This document shows, one piece after another, positions 1 through 9,488 of a stretch of 64,000 nucleotides of DNA (positions within the stretch are counted from its first letter, which is position 1; each line of letters starts with the position of its first letter). The notes beneath the pieces were generated by a model that saw only the letters and a program-made list of their open reading frames with translations, did not search any database and was not told where the DNA came from. Source of the DNA: Wielerella bovis (GTDB lineage Bacteria > Pseudomonadota > Gammaproteobacteria > Burkholderiales > Neisseriaceae); the NCBI RefSeq assembly GCF_022354465.1, contig NZ_CP092361.1:1674001-1738000 (forward strand), read 5' to 3'. Both the position numbers and the translations under genes were made by a program.

Positions 1-84
1 GAATTTGGGCGCGATTATGGCTGGCAACTCGGCTATTTTGCGCGTGTCATCATCAAGCGATTGCGCGAGAAAATCATCAAATAA
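1..84 (+). CDS. C-terminal end of an unidentified protein (partial)
   Basis: An open frame enters from the left edge and stops at TAA 82-84, giving 27 residues ending in a basic helix-like tail (RVIIKRLREKIIK). A DUS inverted pair acting as a terminator follows directly, which supports a genuine gene end. Too little is visible to name the family. Confidence 0.6.
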   Translation, partial: EFGRDYGWQLGYFARVIIKRLREKIIK

Positions 85-87
85 ACT

Positions 88-126
88 TTTTCAGGCTGCC
101 TATCCTATAAAAGAGCAGCCTGAAAA
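88..126 (+). terminator. DUS-pair intrinsic terminator
   Basis: Inverted DUS arms of 12 bases (88-99 and 115-126) separated by 15 bases form a stem with flanking T and A runs. It follows the stop codon of the partial gene at the left edge. Confidence 0.75.
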
Positions 127-163
127 CATCATTTTATATTTATATTAAACACAATTGCCAACT

Positions 164-1048
164 ATGCACACCATTATCCAACTCGCCCGACCGCGTACCC
201 TACCCTTATCCATTGCCATTGTTTGCACCGCGCACGCACTCGCATGGCACAACAGCGGTGCACGATTCTCCATTTTTGTACTGTCGCTGCTGACCGTATT
301 GCTGCTGCAAATCACGTCCAATATCGCCAACGATTACGGCGATGGCATACGCGGCACGGATAAACATCGCAGCCCCAACGCACCGCGCCGTTTAACCGCC
401 ACAGGCAGCCTGGAACCACATATTGTGCGCCGTTATTTGTACACCGCCGTGTGCGCCTGCATCATCAGCGGCATTGCGTTATTGTGCAGCAGTTTGCACA
501 GCGCACACGATTGGTTGATTTTCCTGCTACTCGGCGCAAGCGCGATTGTTGCCGCGATTGCCTACACAGTTGGACGCTATGCCTACGGTTATCACGCGCT
601 GGGCGAAGTAGCGGTATTTTTGACATTCGGCTTACTCGGCGTGCAGGGCAATTATTATTTGCAAACGCACACGCTCAATACAGCGGTGTGGTTGCCCGCC
701 ATCGGCAGCGGTTTATTGGCGGCGGCGGTGTTGCACATCAACAATATGCGCGATTTAAGCAGCGATAAATTAGCGGGTAAACAAACCCTTGCCAATATTT
801 TAGGCTTTTCAGGCAGCCTGAAACTGCATTTTGTATTGATTTTGGGCGGATTATTGTGTTACGCCTTGTATGCCGTCAAAGTCTGGCACAGTTTGCCATG
901 GATAATCTTTTTTCCCTATGTTTACACACATCTACGCCGCGTGTGGCACACCGAAAATAGTGAACAAATCGGTACAGAATTGGTGTATGTGGTTAAAATA
1001 CATTTAATGGTTAATTTATTGTTTTCCTTTGGTTTATATTTAGATTAA
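164..1048 (+). CDS. menA: MenA-like prenyltransferase (1,4-dihydroxy-2-naphthoate polyprenyltransferase)
   Basis: A UbiA-superfamily integral membrane prenyltransferase. In MenA the enzyme attaches a polyprenyl chain to 1,4-dihydroxy-2-naphthoate in menaquinone synthesis. The translation (294 residues) opens with RPRTLPLS and carries the aspartate-rich motif NDYGDGIRGTD near residue 60, as in MenA, followed by several hydrophobic segments; a second short aspartate stretch (NNMRDLSSD) lies near residue 195. An in-frame TTG at 155 could also start it, but ATG 164 is preferred because the family N-terminus begins just after it. No other menaquinone gene is in the window, so the substrate is inferred from family resemblance. 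Confidence 0.82.
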   Translation: MHTIIQLARPRTLPLSIAIVCTAHALAWHNSGARFSIFVLSLLTVLLLQITSNIANDYGDGIRGTDKHRSPNAPRRLTATGSLEPHIVRRYLYTAVCACIISGIALLCSSLHSAHDWLIFLLLGASAIVAAIAYTVGRYAYGYHALGEVAVFLTFGLLGVQGNYYLQTHTLNTAVWLPAIGSGLLAAAVLHINNMRDLSSDKLAGKQTLANILGFSGSLKLHFVLILGGLLCYALYAVKVWHSLPWIIFFPYVYTHLRRVWHTENSEQIGTELVYVVKIHLMVNLLFSFGLYLD

Positions 1049-1135
1049 ATTACAAAACCTTGCCCTGTTCTTTTCAGGCTGCCTATTCCATATTATGATG
1101 CACATATTTTTCCAACCCACAACAAGGATAACCCC

Positions 1136-1603
1136 ATGCGCCGCTTTTCCGCCCTACTTATCAGTATTTGGCTGGGTTTACACATCGGTTTTGGTTGCAT
1201 CGCCGCCCCTACCATTTTTGCCCGACTGGAAACCTTGCCCAACGGCAAAGTGTTGGCAGGCACCATTGCAGGCACCCTGTTTCACACCGTCAATTTGTTT
1301 GGCATCGTTGCATGGCTCATCATCTTTTTCATCGCCAAAAGCGACAATCAACGCATGACCTATCGCAAAAGCCGCGTTCCCATGTGGACAGGTTTATTGC
1401 TGCTGTTGCTTGGTATAAACGAATTTTTGATTACCCCCGTCATCGCCGCCTTGCGCGACCAACGTAGCAACTGGCTACACGACATCATTGGCGGACGTTT
1501 TGGTTTATGGCACGGCACTTCCTATATTCTTTATTTTATCGTCGCCACCATCGGTTTAGGCTTGTGCATCCGCCTATTGCGATTGGATAATCCATACCGA
1601 TAA
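1136..1603 (+). CDS. DUF4149-like four-helix membrane protein
   Basis: A 155-residue protein with about four hydrophobic segments (roughly residues 5-25, 45-65, 80-100 and 125-147). The pattern, with a conserved-looking first helix and a loop containing APTIFARLE, resembles the DUF4149/TMEM205-like family of unknown function. A ribosome-binding site AAGGA lies about 8 bases before ATG 1136. It follows menA by 87 bases, with a DUS in the gap. No function can be assigned. Confidence 0.65.
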   Translation: MRRFSALLISIWLGLHIGFGCIAAPTIFARLETLPNGKVLAGTIAGTLFHTVNLFGIVAWLIIFFIAKSDNQRMTYRKSRVPMWTGLLLLLLGINEFLITPVIAALRDQRSNWLHDIIGGRFGLWHGTSYILYFIVATIGLGLCIRLLRLDNPYR

Positions 1604-1646
1604 TTTCCCAATATTTTCAGGCTGCCTATTGATTTAGACAGCTTCA

Positions 1647-1859
1647 CAGTACACGACAAAAAATTATTTCCGTAGGTCGGGCATTTATGCCCGACATTGA
1701 TGAATCACAGCGTATTGTGTCGGGCATGAATGCCCGACCTACAACTGCCTCACAGTACACAACAAATTTTTGAAATAAGCACGAATCTGCCCCCTTCCCC
1801 GTCCTAAACGGGGGAGAGGACAGATTTCAGGTCATATTAAAGATTTGTATCGTGTAGTG
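1647..1859. repeat. Composite repeat with CAGTACACGACAA ends and an internal palindrome
   Basis: The left end is CAGTACACGACAA (1647-1659); the right end is a degenerate inverse (TTGTATCGTGTAGTG, ending 1859). Inside lie a 71-bp dyad, GTAGGTCGGGCATTTATGCC to its complement (1672-1742), a second degenerate left end (1753-1765) and a C/G-run stem fragment (about 1790-1832). The clean relative is at 40698-40895 and a third is near 4519. It fills the gap between two genes; no coding potential is seen. Confidence 0.7.
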
Positions 1860-1894
1860 TAAGGCAGCCTAAAAAAAACACCTATCCCAACAAA

Positions 1895-2374
1895 ATGTTC
1901 AAAATACTCAAAACCCCCATTTTTATCGTCATCTTCCTGCTGATTACCAGCCAATTTGCCGAATATTTGTTTATTTTTGCGCCCATTGTTCTCATCAGTC
2001 GCCTATTTGGTTTTGCATCTGCCGCGCGTAAAAAATCATTGTGGATAAGCCAAATCATCAAAACCCTGCTTTGGCTGACCGCCTTTATCGGCGTATATAT
2101 GTGGCACAATTACCACGCCAGCGAACGACTCGCCCAAGCCAATCAAATCGCCCAACAAATCCAACGCTTTCAAGCCGCCCACCATCGCTATCCCAATCAC
2201 GGCGAATTATTCAGCGACCAGCAACAATACATCAAACAACAACGCATCATCATCTATTTGCCGCCCGATAAACAACGCCCTTATCCTGTGCTTGCCTACC
2301 GCAGCAGCACCCATCCATTTGACAAATATGTCTATGATTTTGAAAAACAAGAATGGCAATTTCGTCCCGATTAA
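1895..2374 (+). CDS. Hypothetical membrane-anchored protein
   Basis: A 159-residue protein with two N-terminal hydrophobic helices (about residues 5-40 and 52-72) and a C-terminal hydrophilic domain of about 85 residues rich in Gln, His and Tyr (for example QRFQAAHHRYP). The topology suggests the C-terminal domain lies outside the cytoplasmic membrane. Family not recognised. It stops three bases before the start of the downstream glycosyltransferase, so the two are probably co-transcribed and possibly translationally coupled. Confidence 0.6.
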   Translation: MFKILKTPIFIVIFLLITSQFAEYLFIFAPIVLISRLFGFASAARKKSLWISQIIKTLLWLTAFIGVYMWHNYHASERLAQANQIAQQIQRFQAAHHRYPNHGELFSDQQQYIKQQRIIIYLPPDKQRPYPVLAYRSSTHPFDKYVYDFEKQEWQFRPD

Positions 2375-2377
2375 ATC

Positions 2378-3193
2378 ATGCTAAACTTTTCCGTCCTTTT
2401 ATCGCTGTATCACCAAGAGCAGCCTGAAAACCTGCGCCAATGTCTCACCAGTTTACGCGAGCAAACCGTACGCGCAGATGAAATCATCATCGTTTTTGAT
2501 GGCACGATTTCGCCCGAATTGGAAAATATTGTGCATGATTTTCAGGCTGCCTTACCCATTCATATTTTCAGGCTGCCGCATAATGTGGGTTTAGGCAAAG
2601 CCCTAAATATTGGCATACAACATTGCACACACGAATGGATTTTCCGCATGGATACAGACGATATTGCCGTAGCCAACCGTTTTGCGCTGCAAACCGAATT
2701 TTTAGCGCAACATCCGCATGTGCAACTATTGGGCGGACAAATCAGCGAATTTGATGATGCACAACCCAATAAGCAGCCTGAAAACCGCATCGTGCCACAA
2801 ACGCATGATGAAATTATCCAATTTTCCAAAAAACGTAATCCATTCAATCATATGACGGTTGCTTATCGCAAAACAGCCGTACAGGCAGCAGGCGGTTATC
2901 AACATCATTGGTATATGGAAGATTACAATTTATGGTTGCGGATGCTGGCAAACGGCGTGCAAGCTGCCAATTTGCCCGATATTTTGGTGCATGCGCGAAC
3001 GGGGGCTGCCATGTTGCAACGGCGGCGCGGTTGGCAATATATGGTCAGCGAATGGCAATTATGCAGCCTGAAACGGCGATTGAATGTTCAGAATCATGCG
3101 AGTGCGTTATACTATTTTATTTTGCGAACTTTGCCGCGCTTATTGCCCACATCTTGCTTGAAATTTGCCTATCGTTTATTACGAAAATCTTGA
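2378..3193 (+). CDS. Family 2 glycosyltransferase (AmsE-like)
   Basis: A GT-A fold glycosyltransferase of 271 residues. The N-terminal nucleotide-sugar domain shows SVLLSLYHQEQPENLRQCL, the acidic strand IIIVFDG, the NVGLGKALNIGI region and the metal-binding motif MDTDD near residue 91; a later MEDYNLWLRM segment fits the family acceptor-side acidic motif. It resembles AmsE-type enzymes of exopolysaccharide pathways. Donor and acceptor sugars cannot be read from sequence. Several DUS copies lie inside the gene, encoding FRLP, FQAA or EQPEN-like segments. It lies between a membrane protein and a polyprenyl-phosphate sugar transferase, so a role in surface glycan or protein glycosylation is inferred. 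Confidence 0.85.
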   Translation: MLNFSVLLSLYHQEQPENLRQCLTSLREQTVRADEIIIVFDGTISPELENIVHDFQAALPIHIFRLPHNVGLGKALNIGIQHCTHEWIFRMDTDDIAVANRFALQTEFLAQHPHVQLLGGQISEFDDAQPNKQPENRIVPQTHDEIIQFSKKRNPFNHMTVAYRKTAVQAAGGYQHHWYMEDYNLWLRMLANGVQAANLPDILVHARTGAAMLQRRRGWQYMVSEWQLCSLKRRLNVQNHASALYYFILRTLPRLLPTSCLKFAYRLLRKS

Positions 3194-3200
3194 ATCATTT

Positions 3201-3248
3201 TTTTCAGGCTGCCTAAAATAAAGATAATCTTAAAAAGCAGCCTGAAAA
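3201..3248 (+). terminator. DUS-pair terminator after glycosyltransferase
   Basis: Inverted 12-base DUS arms (3201-3212 and 3237-3248) lie eight bases after the glycosyltransferase stop codon and before the sugar transferase gene. Confidence 0.7.
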
Positions 3249-3269
3249 CCTTATCATTAAATAAAAAAC

Positions 3270-4502
3270 ATGAAGCCTACCCCGTCCCTATTCCTGCGTT
3301 TAATTTACGGCATATTGCTCATCGCCGCCACGCTGAAACTCTATCTGTTCGCCAAAGACATCAGCCCCACCGACCCCAAAGTCATCAACAGCATCATTAT
3401 CTGCATGATTGCCTACACCTTCGCCGTGCTATCCATTACCACATTTCGCGCCTTCCCTGGTAAACAATCATGGCTGCACATTTTGCCAGCAGTCGGCATT
3501 GCATACAGCAGCGTATTTGCCATTTGCGGTTTTTTGTTTATCACTTTTTCCAACAGTTTTATATTGGTCAATGGCTTGTTTGCCGCACTAACCTTGCTGG
3601 TTGATTTTTATTTCAGTCGCCGCCGCACACCATGCATGGCATATATTCCCGTTGGTCGCGCCAATCATGCCGAGCATATTCCCAATGTAAACTGGCAACG
3701 TTTGGACACCCCCCAGTTACCCACAAACAAACTACGCGCCATTGTCGCCGATTTACACAGCCCCGATTTAAGCGCAGACTGGCAACGTTTTCTCGCCGAT
3801 TGCACCCTACAAGGCATCGCCGTGTACAATATCCGCCAAATTGAAGAATCGCTGACAGGGCGCGTCAAAATCCGCCATATGTACGAAAACGACTTGGGTT
3901 CGCTGCTGCCCAGTCCACGCTATATGTTAGTCAAACGGCTGCTGGACATCGTGCTGATTATCAGCACCGCATGGCTAACCCTGCCCATCATGCTTGCCAC
4001 CGCGCTTGCCATTCGCATGGAAAGTTCAGGCAGCGTCTTATTTGTACAAAATCGCGTGGGGCAAGGCGGACGCGAGTTCAAAATTTACAAATTTCGCAGC
4101 ATGTGCATGGATTCCGAAAAAGCAGGCGCACAATTAGCGCAAATCGGCGATGCACGCATTACCCGCGTAGGCAAATTTATCCGCAAAACCCGTTTAGACG
4201 AATTACCCCAATTTTTCAATATCTTGCGTGGCGATATGAGTTTGATTGGTCCACGTCCCGAACAAAAAGCATTTGTGGACAAATTCAACGAAAATATCCC
4301 ATTTTACAATTATCGCCACATTGTTAAACCTGGTTTATCAGGCTGGGCGCAAGTTACACAAGGTTATGCGGGCAACGAAGATGAAACACAAATCAAGCTG
4401 GAACACGATTTTTATTACATCAAACATTTTTCATTGTCGTTGGATATTTTGATTATTTTCAAAACCATCAAAACCATTTTGACTGGTTTTGGCGCACGAT
4501 AA
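3270..4502 (+). CDS. Undecaprenyl-phosphate sugar phosphotransferase (bacterial sugar transferase family)
   Basis: A 410-residue polyisoprenyl-phosphate hexose-1-phosphate transferase, the type of enzyme that starts glycan assembly on the lipid carrier at the inner membrane. The N-terminal part has about four hydrophobic helices; a soluble linker follows (about 130-210). The C-terminal catalytic domain has KRLLDIVLIISTAWLTLPIM, NRVGQGGREFKIYKFRSM, DELPQFFNILRGDMSLIGPRP and KPGLSGWAQV, the hallmark blocks of the family. This long form with N-terminal helices resembles WbaP/EpsL-type enzymes rather than the short PglC type. The sugar is unknown. A terminator separates it from the upstream glycosyltransferase, although the two are likely functionally linked. 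Confidence 0.9.
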   Translation: MKPTPSLFLRLIYGILLIAATLKLYLFAKDISPTDPKVINSIIICMIAYTFAVLSITTFRAFPGKQSWLHILPAVGIAYSSVFAICGFLFITFSNSFILVNGLFAALTLLVDFYFSRRRTPCMAYIPVGRANHAEHIPNVNWQRLDTPQLPTNKLRAIVADLHSPDLSADWQRFLADCTLQGIAVYNIRQIEESLTGRVKIRHMYENDLGSLLPSPRYMLVKRLLDIVLIISTAWLTLPIMLATALAIRMESSGSVLFVQNRVGQGGREFKIYKFRSMCMDSEKAGAQLAQIGDARITRVGKFIRKTRLDELPQFFNILRGDMSLIGPRPEQKAFVDKFNENIPFYNYRHIVKPGLSGWAQVTQGYAGNEDETQIKLEHDFYYIKHFSLSLDILIIFKTIKTILTGFGAR

Positions 4503-4518
4503 TTTTCAGGCTGCCTTA

Positions 4519-4624
4519 CAATACACGACAAAAAATGATTTCCGTAGGTCGGGCATTCATGCCCGACATGATGAATCACGGCATATTGTGTCGGGCATAA
4601 ATGCCCGACCTACAACAAGTACTG
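4519..4624. repeat. Repeat with CAATACACGACAA end enclosing a 70-bp palindrome
   Basis: It has a left end (4519-4531) nearly identical to the element at 1647, then a long dyad at 4544-4613 (GTAGGTCGGGCATTCATGCC and its complement around a short spacer), and a degenerate right end (AAGTACTG). It lies between the sugar transferase and yaaA. The dyad could form a strong hairpin in RNA and may serve as a terminator. Confidence 0.65.
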
Positions 4625-4669
4625 TAAGGCTGCCTGAAAACACCCATTAACACAAACAGAAAGAAAAAC

Positions 4670-5443
4670 ATGTACTTCCTCATTTCCCCAGCCAAAAATT
4701 TAAACGAAACCCACGAATTTACCCCCAAATTCTATTCCATTCCACCGCTGCTGGAACAAGCCGAAATCCTGATGCAAGACGTGCGCCCACTCGCGCCACA
4801 ACAAATTGCCGAATTGATGCACGTTTCCAACAAAATCGCCTTGCTCAATGCCGAGCGCAATCAAGCATGGCACACACCTTTTACGCCCGACAATGCCAAA
4901 CTCGCGCTGTATTTATTCAACGGCGATGTGTATGACGGCATCGCACCACGCAGCCTGAACGACACACAAATCAGCTATATCCACAACCATGTCCGCATTT
5001 TATCTGGGCTATACGGCTTGTTGCGCCCATTGGATTTAATGCAGCCCTATCGCTTGGAAATGGGTACCGCATTAGCCAATTCACGCGGCAAAAATTTGTA
5101 TGATTTTTGGGGCGATTTGATTACCGAGCGACTCAATCAAACCCTGCAATGTGCCGCCGACAATATTGTGGTGAATTTGGCTTCACAAGAATATTTCAAA
5201 GCCGTGAAACCGCAAAAACTCAACGCACGGATTATCACACCCGTTTTCCAAGATGAAAAAGACGGTAAATTTAAAATCATCAGTTTTTATGCTAAACGTG
5301 CGCGTGGTTTAATGGTGCGTTATGCGGCGGAAAATGCAGTGGAAAATGTGGAAGATTTGAAACATTTTGATTTAGACGGCTATGCATTTAATGCAGCATC
5401 TTCGTCTGAACATGAATGGGTATTTCAACGTAAGGCAGCCTGA
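4670..5443 (+). CDS. yaaA: YaaA family peroxide-stress protein
   Basis: A 257-residue YaaA (DUF328) protein. In E. coli YaaA limits intracellular free iron during hydrogen peroxide stress. The N-terminus [11 protein letters not shown] is the family signature, followed by [47 protein letters not shown] and the late block [14 protein letters not shown]. Length is normal. A purine-rich ribosome-binding site (AGAAAGAAAAA) precedes ATG. The last two residues and the stop (GCA GCC TGA) are supplied by a DUS at the 3' end, so the gene ends in Ala-Ala. Confidence 0.93.
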   Translation: MYFLISPAKNLNETHEFTPKFYSIPPLLEQAEILMQDVRPLAPQQIAELMHVSNKIALLNAERNQAWHTPFTPDNAKLALYLFNGDVYDGIAPRSLNDTQISYIHNHVRILSGLYGLLRPLDLMQPYRLEMGTALANSRGKNLYDFWGDLITERLNQTLQCAADNIVVNLASQEYFKAVKPQKLNARIITPVFQDEKDGKFKIISFYAKRARGLMVRYAAENAVENVEDLKHFDLDGYAFNAASSSEHEWVFQRKAA

Positions 5444-5624
5444 AAAGTTAGCCAGCGCAGCCTGTACAATCAACACAAAATATTGAATGGGTAGAGTGTG
5501 CATTCATGCACATGTGGTTTTTCAGGCTGCCTGAAATTTTTTGCGTAGGCAACAAGTTGCCCACCCAAAATAAGCACAACATCCTTAAATTTTTTTCAGG
5601 CTGCCTATCATCATAAATAAATAT

Positions 5625-6602
<978 letters not shown>

Positions 6603-6605
6603 ACA

Positions 6606-7577
6606 CTAAACAACCCTTGCTTGCAACAAATCATTCATATTCAACGCACCAACCAGCGTGCCGTGCTCATCGCATACCAGCAAGCCATTGATGCGCCGAT
6701 GTTGCATCACTTTCACAGCTTCACTCGCCAATTTATCGGGAGAAATCGTAATCGGATTAGGTTTCATCACATCATCAACAGTTAAATTAGCAAACGTGTC
6801 GTGCGTTTCAAACAAGCGGCGTAAATCGCCATCGGTCAAGATACCTTTCAGGCTGCCCGATTGTTCCACAACGGCAAGCATACCCAAACCTTTTTCGCTC
6901 ATAATCACAACCGCGCTTTTCAACAAAGTACCTGTCGCCACAATCGGCAAATAATCGCCCGAATGCATCACATCGCGCACCGTCATCAACAATCGCCGCC
7001 CTAAACTACCCGCTGGGTGGCTCAACGCAAAATCTTCCGATGTAAACTGTCGCGCTTTAAGCAACACAATCGCCAAAGCATCGCACAAAGCAAGCACCGC
7101 AGTAGTACTGGAAGTAGGTGCCAAGCCCAAAGGACAGGCTTCTTGTGATACGGCAGCCTGAATGTGAATATCTGCATGTTTTGCCATGCTGGATTGAGGA
7201 TTGGAAGTGATACAAATTAATGTGGTATTTTTACGTTTCAAAGCAGGGATAATCGCCAAAATTTCATCGCTTTCGCCTGAATTAGACAATGCCACCACCA
7301 CATCGCCATCTACAATCATACCCAAATCGCCGTGTGCCGCTTCGGCTGGGTGAACAAAATACGATGGCGTACCTGTGGAAGCCAACGTGGCGGACATTTT
7401 GCGTCCAATGTGTCCAGATTTACCCATGCCCGTAATAATCACACGCCCCGTACAATGCAGCATGGCATCGGCAGCCTGAATAAACGTATCATTAAGACTA
7501 TTGGCAACTTCACGAATGGCGGCTTCTTCCACTTGCATGGCAGATTTTGCCCAGTTGAGATATTGGGTTTTCATCAT
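6606..7577 (-). CDS. kdsD: D-arabinose-5-phosphate isomerase
   Basis: A 323-residue isomerase converting ribulose 5-phosphate to arabinose 5-phosphate, the sugar substrate of KdsA. An N-terminal SIS domain (about residues 35-170) contains ITGMGKSGHIGRKMSATLASTGTPS, HPAEAAHGDLGM and SNSGESDEI. Two CBS domains follow (about 205-323; VRDVMHSGDYLP and VDDVMKPNP). The HPAGSLGRRL segment linking them is typical of KdsD/KpsF. Complete length. Divergent from kdsC, which starts about 285 bases away on the other strand. Confidence 0.94.
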   Translation of the reverse strand: MMKTQYLNWAKSAMQVEEAAIREVANSLNDTFIQAADAMLHCTGRVIITGMGKSGHIGRKMSATLASTGTPSYFVHPAEAAHGDLGMIVDGDVVVALSNSGESDEILAIIPALKRKNTTLICITSNPQSSMAKHADIHIQAAVSQEACPLGLAPTSSTTAVLALCDALAIVLLKARQFTSEDFALSHPAGSLGRRLLMTVRDVMHSGDYLPIVATGTLLKSAVVIMSEKGLGMLAVVEQSGSLKGILTDGDLRRLFETHDTFANLTVDDVMKPNPITISPDKLASEAVKVMQHRRINGLLVCDEHGTLVGALNMNDLLQARVV

Positions 7578-7819
7578 TTTCCCATATTTGAATCTGAAAA
7601 TTTTCGCATTTTATACGAAAGCATCTTAATTTTGCATAAAAGGCAGCCTGAAACAAGTTTTACAAAAATTTCATTATGAAAATACAATTATTTAAAATAA
7701 AAAAATCGGCAGCCTAAAAAACTTTTTTCAGGCGGCCATGAGAAAAATACAGAACGAACAATTATTAACAAGCAAATTGTGTGCAAAAAATAAAAAAATT
7801 TACCGATGCTACAAAAAGC

Positions 7820-7828
7820 TGTTAAAAT
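7820..7828 (+). promoter_or_regulatory. Extended -10 promoter element upstream of kdsC
   Basis: TGTTAAAAT matches an extended -10 (TGn followed by TAAAAT) 35 bases before the kdsC ATG. A very similar element, TGTTATAAT, precedes rsmG and the yajR-like gene. No good -35 is seen, as expected for extended -10 promoters. Confidence 0.5.
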
Positions 7829-7862
7829 GCTTATACATTTTTTATTCAGGCAGCCTGAAATC

Positions 7863-8402
7863 ATGTTTTCACATCTCCCACAAGACCTTATTGCACGCGC
7901 CAAAAACATCAAATTATTGATTATGGACGTGGACGGCGTTTTAACCAGCGCACAATTATTCATCGGCAATAACGGCGAAATCACCAAAGCATTCAACACA
8001 TTAGACGGACATGGCATTCGTATGCTGCAAGACAGCGGCGTACAAACCGCAATCATCACCGCACGCAGCGATGAAGCCGTTGCTGCGCGCGCCAAACAAT
8101 TAGGTATCACACATTATTTTTATGGCGCACACGACAAAAAAGAAGCCTATGAAAAATTACGCGAATTAGCCAATGTACGCGAAGATGAATGCGCAATGGT
8201 TGGCGATGATGTGATTGATTTGCCTGTGATGGTACGTTGCGGTTTACCGATTGCGGTGGCGACCGCGCATGATTTTGTCAAACAATACGCGGCGTGGGTA
8301 ACGCAAAAAAATGGCGGCTTTGGTGCGGTGCGCGAAGTAACCGATTTATTGATGTTTGCTCAAGAAACCTTGTTGCCCAAGTTAAACGAGTACACCCGAT
8401 GA
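7863..8402 (+). CDS. kdsC: 3-deoxy-D-manno-octulosonate 8-phosphate phosphatase
   Basis: A HAD-superfamily phosphatase of 179 residues that removes the phosphate from KDO-8-phosphate. The first motif LLIMDVDGVLTSAQLF carries the nucleophile DxD, motif II is TARSD, and motif III is CAMVGDDVIDLPVM; these match KdsC. ATG 7863 (MFSHLPQDL) is preferred over an upstream in-frame ATG at 7806, because the extra residues read through the promoter and a DUS. Its stop overlaps the lptC start (ATGA), indicating a coupled operon kdsC-lptC-lptA. Confidence 0.94.
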   Translation: MFSHLPQDLIARAKNIKLLIMDVDGVLTSAQLFIGNNGEITKAFNTLDGHGIRMLQDSGVQTAIITARSDEAVAARAKQLGITHYFYGAHDKKEAYEKLRELANVREDECAMVGDDVIDLPVMVRCGLPIAVATAHDFVKQYAAWVTQKNGGFGAVREVTDLLMFAQETLLPKLNEYTR

Positions 8403-8977
8403 GCCGCTTTCGCAGTTTGATTTTTCCATTGGCTTTGGCGTTGATTTTGGGCGGATTAAGCGCGTGGCTGGGACGCATCAGCGAAATTGTGGTGGAAGAA
8501 GTCAAACTTGACCCTGCGCAACCGCAATATTTGATTACAGGTGTACACGGGCAGCGTTTTGATATTTCAGGCAGCCTGAAAGAAAAATTGGACGCACCAC
8601 GCGCTTGGCAATTACCCGACCAAAAAAATGTGTATTTTGAACAACCTTTGTTGCAATTATTTCAACAAGGTGTGCATCAATACAGCGTTACCGCAAACCA
8701 TGCACGTTATGAAATGGAAAGCAAAAAAGTTTTTTTGGAACAAAATGTTGTGCTGAATAAAGGAGCAGATGCACAACGTCCTGCGGCAAAAGTGCAAACC
8801 GATAATCTAATAGTGAATACTGTCAGCGAAGTGGCACAAACCGATGCGCCCGTGCATTATCAATATGGACAGTCCAGCGGTACATCGGTTGGCATGGTGT
8901 ACGATAACCAAAACGGGCTGCTGAATTTGCCGTCCCAAGTGAGAGCTTTGATTTATGACCCGAAACACAATCCTTAA
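8399..8977 (+). CDS. lptC: LPS export protein LptC
   Basis: A 192-residue bitopic inner-membrane protein that passes LPS from LptB2FG to LptA. One N-terminal transmembrane helix (about residues 6-25, LIFPLALALILGGLSAWLG) precedes a periplasmic beta-jellyroll domain of the OstA/LptC type. ATG 8399 overlaps the kdsC stop; the open frame extends further upstream but that part overlaps kdsC and lacks sense. Overlaps lptA by 23 bases. Sequence divergence is high, as usual for LptC, so the call rests on topology and position. Confidence 0.9.
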   Translation: MSRFRSLIFPLALALILGGLSAWLGRISEIVVEEVKLDPAQPQYLITGVHGQRFDISGSLKEKLDAPRAWQLPDQKNVYFEQPLLQLFQQGVHQYSVTANHARYEMESKKVFLEQNVVLNKGADAQRPAAKVQTDNLIVNTVSEVAQTDAPVHYQYGQSSGTSVGMVYDNQNGLLNLPSQVRALIYDPKHNP

Positions 8978-9476
8978 ACACACGATTTTGGCAGTAACCT
9001 TGTTTTCAGGCTGCCTGAATGCTTATGCGTTGGAAAGCGACCGCAATCAACCCATTTCCATTGAAGCCGACCAAGCATCGCTTGACCAAAAAAATCAAGT
9101 TACGGTGTTTTCGGGCAATGTGATTGTGAAACAAGGCACGCTGAATATGCGTGCGGCAGCGGTGCGCGTAACACAAGATAAATCAGGCAATCAAACCATG
9201 AGCGCGCAAGGCAGCCCTGCCTATTTTCGTCAACAATTGGACAATAATAAAGGGCTTGCCGAAGGTTGGGGTAACCGCATGGAATACGTTTCCAAAGACA
9301 ATATGGTTAAACTGATTGGCAATGCCAAAGTACAACGCGGTGGCGACATGGCGCAAGGCGAAGCGATTAGTTACAACACACGCACCGAAGTCTATACTGT
9401 GTTGGGCGGCGCAGCGACAGGCAATAAAAACGGGCGACGTGTTCATGTGATTATTCAGCCAAATAATAAAAAATAA
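8955..9476 (+). CDS. lptA: Periplasmic LPS transport protein LptA
   Basis: A 173-residue LptA, forming the periplasmic bridge that carries LPS to LptDE. The signal peptide (about residues 1-25) ends near AYA before LESDRNQ, then the OstA domain starts with QPISIEADQASLDQK and continues with VTVFSGNVIVKQGTLNMRA. The signal peptide is partly encoded by a palindromic DUS (FSGCLN). It overlaps lptC and is followed after 12 bases, including a DUS, by a PaiB-like gene rather than lptB. Confidence 0.93.
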   Translation: MTRNTILKHTILAVTLFSGCLNAYALESDRNQPISIEADQASLDQKNQVTVFSGNVIVKQGTLNMRAAAVRVTQDKSGNQTMSAQGSPAYFRQQLDNNKGLAEGWGNRMEYVSKDNMVKLIGNAKVQRGGDMAQGEAISYNTRTEVYTVLGGAATGNKNGRRVHVIIQPNNKK

Positions 9477-9488
9477 GGCAGCCTGAAA

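Noticed and set aside
8294..8398. Longer N-terminus for LptC
   Set aside because: The upstream extension overlaps kdsC and reads as nonsense; ATG 8399 starts the membrane helix and overlaps the kdsC stop in the usual coupled way.
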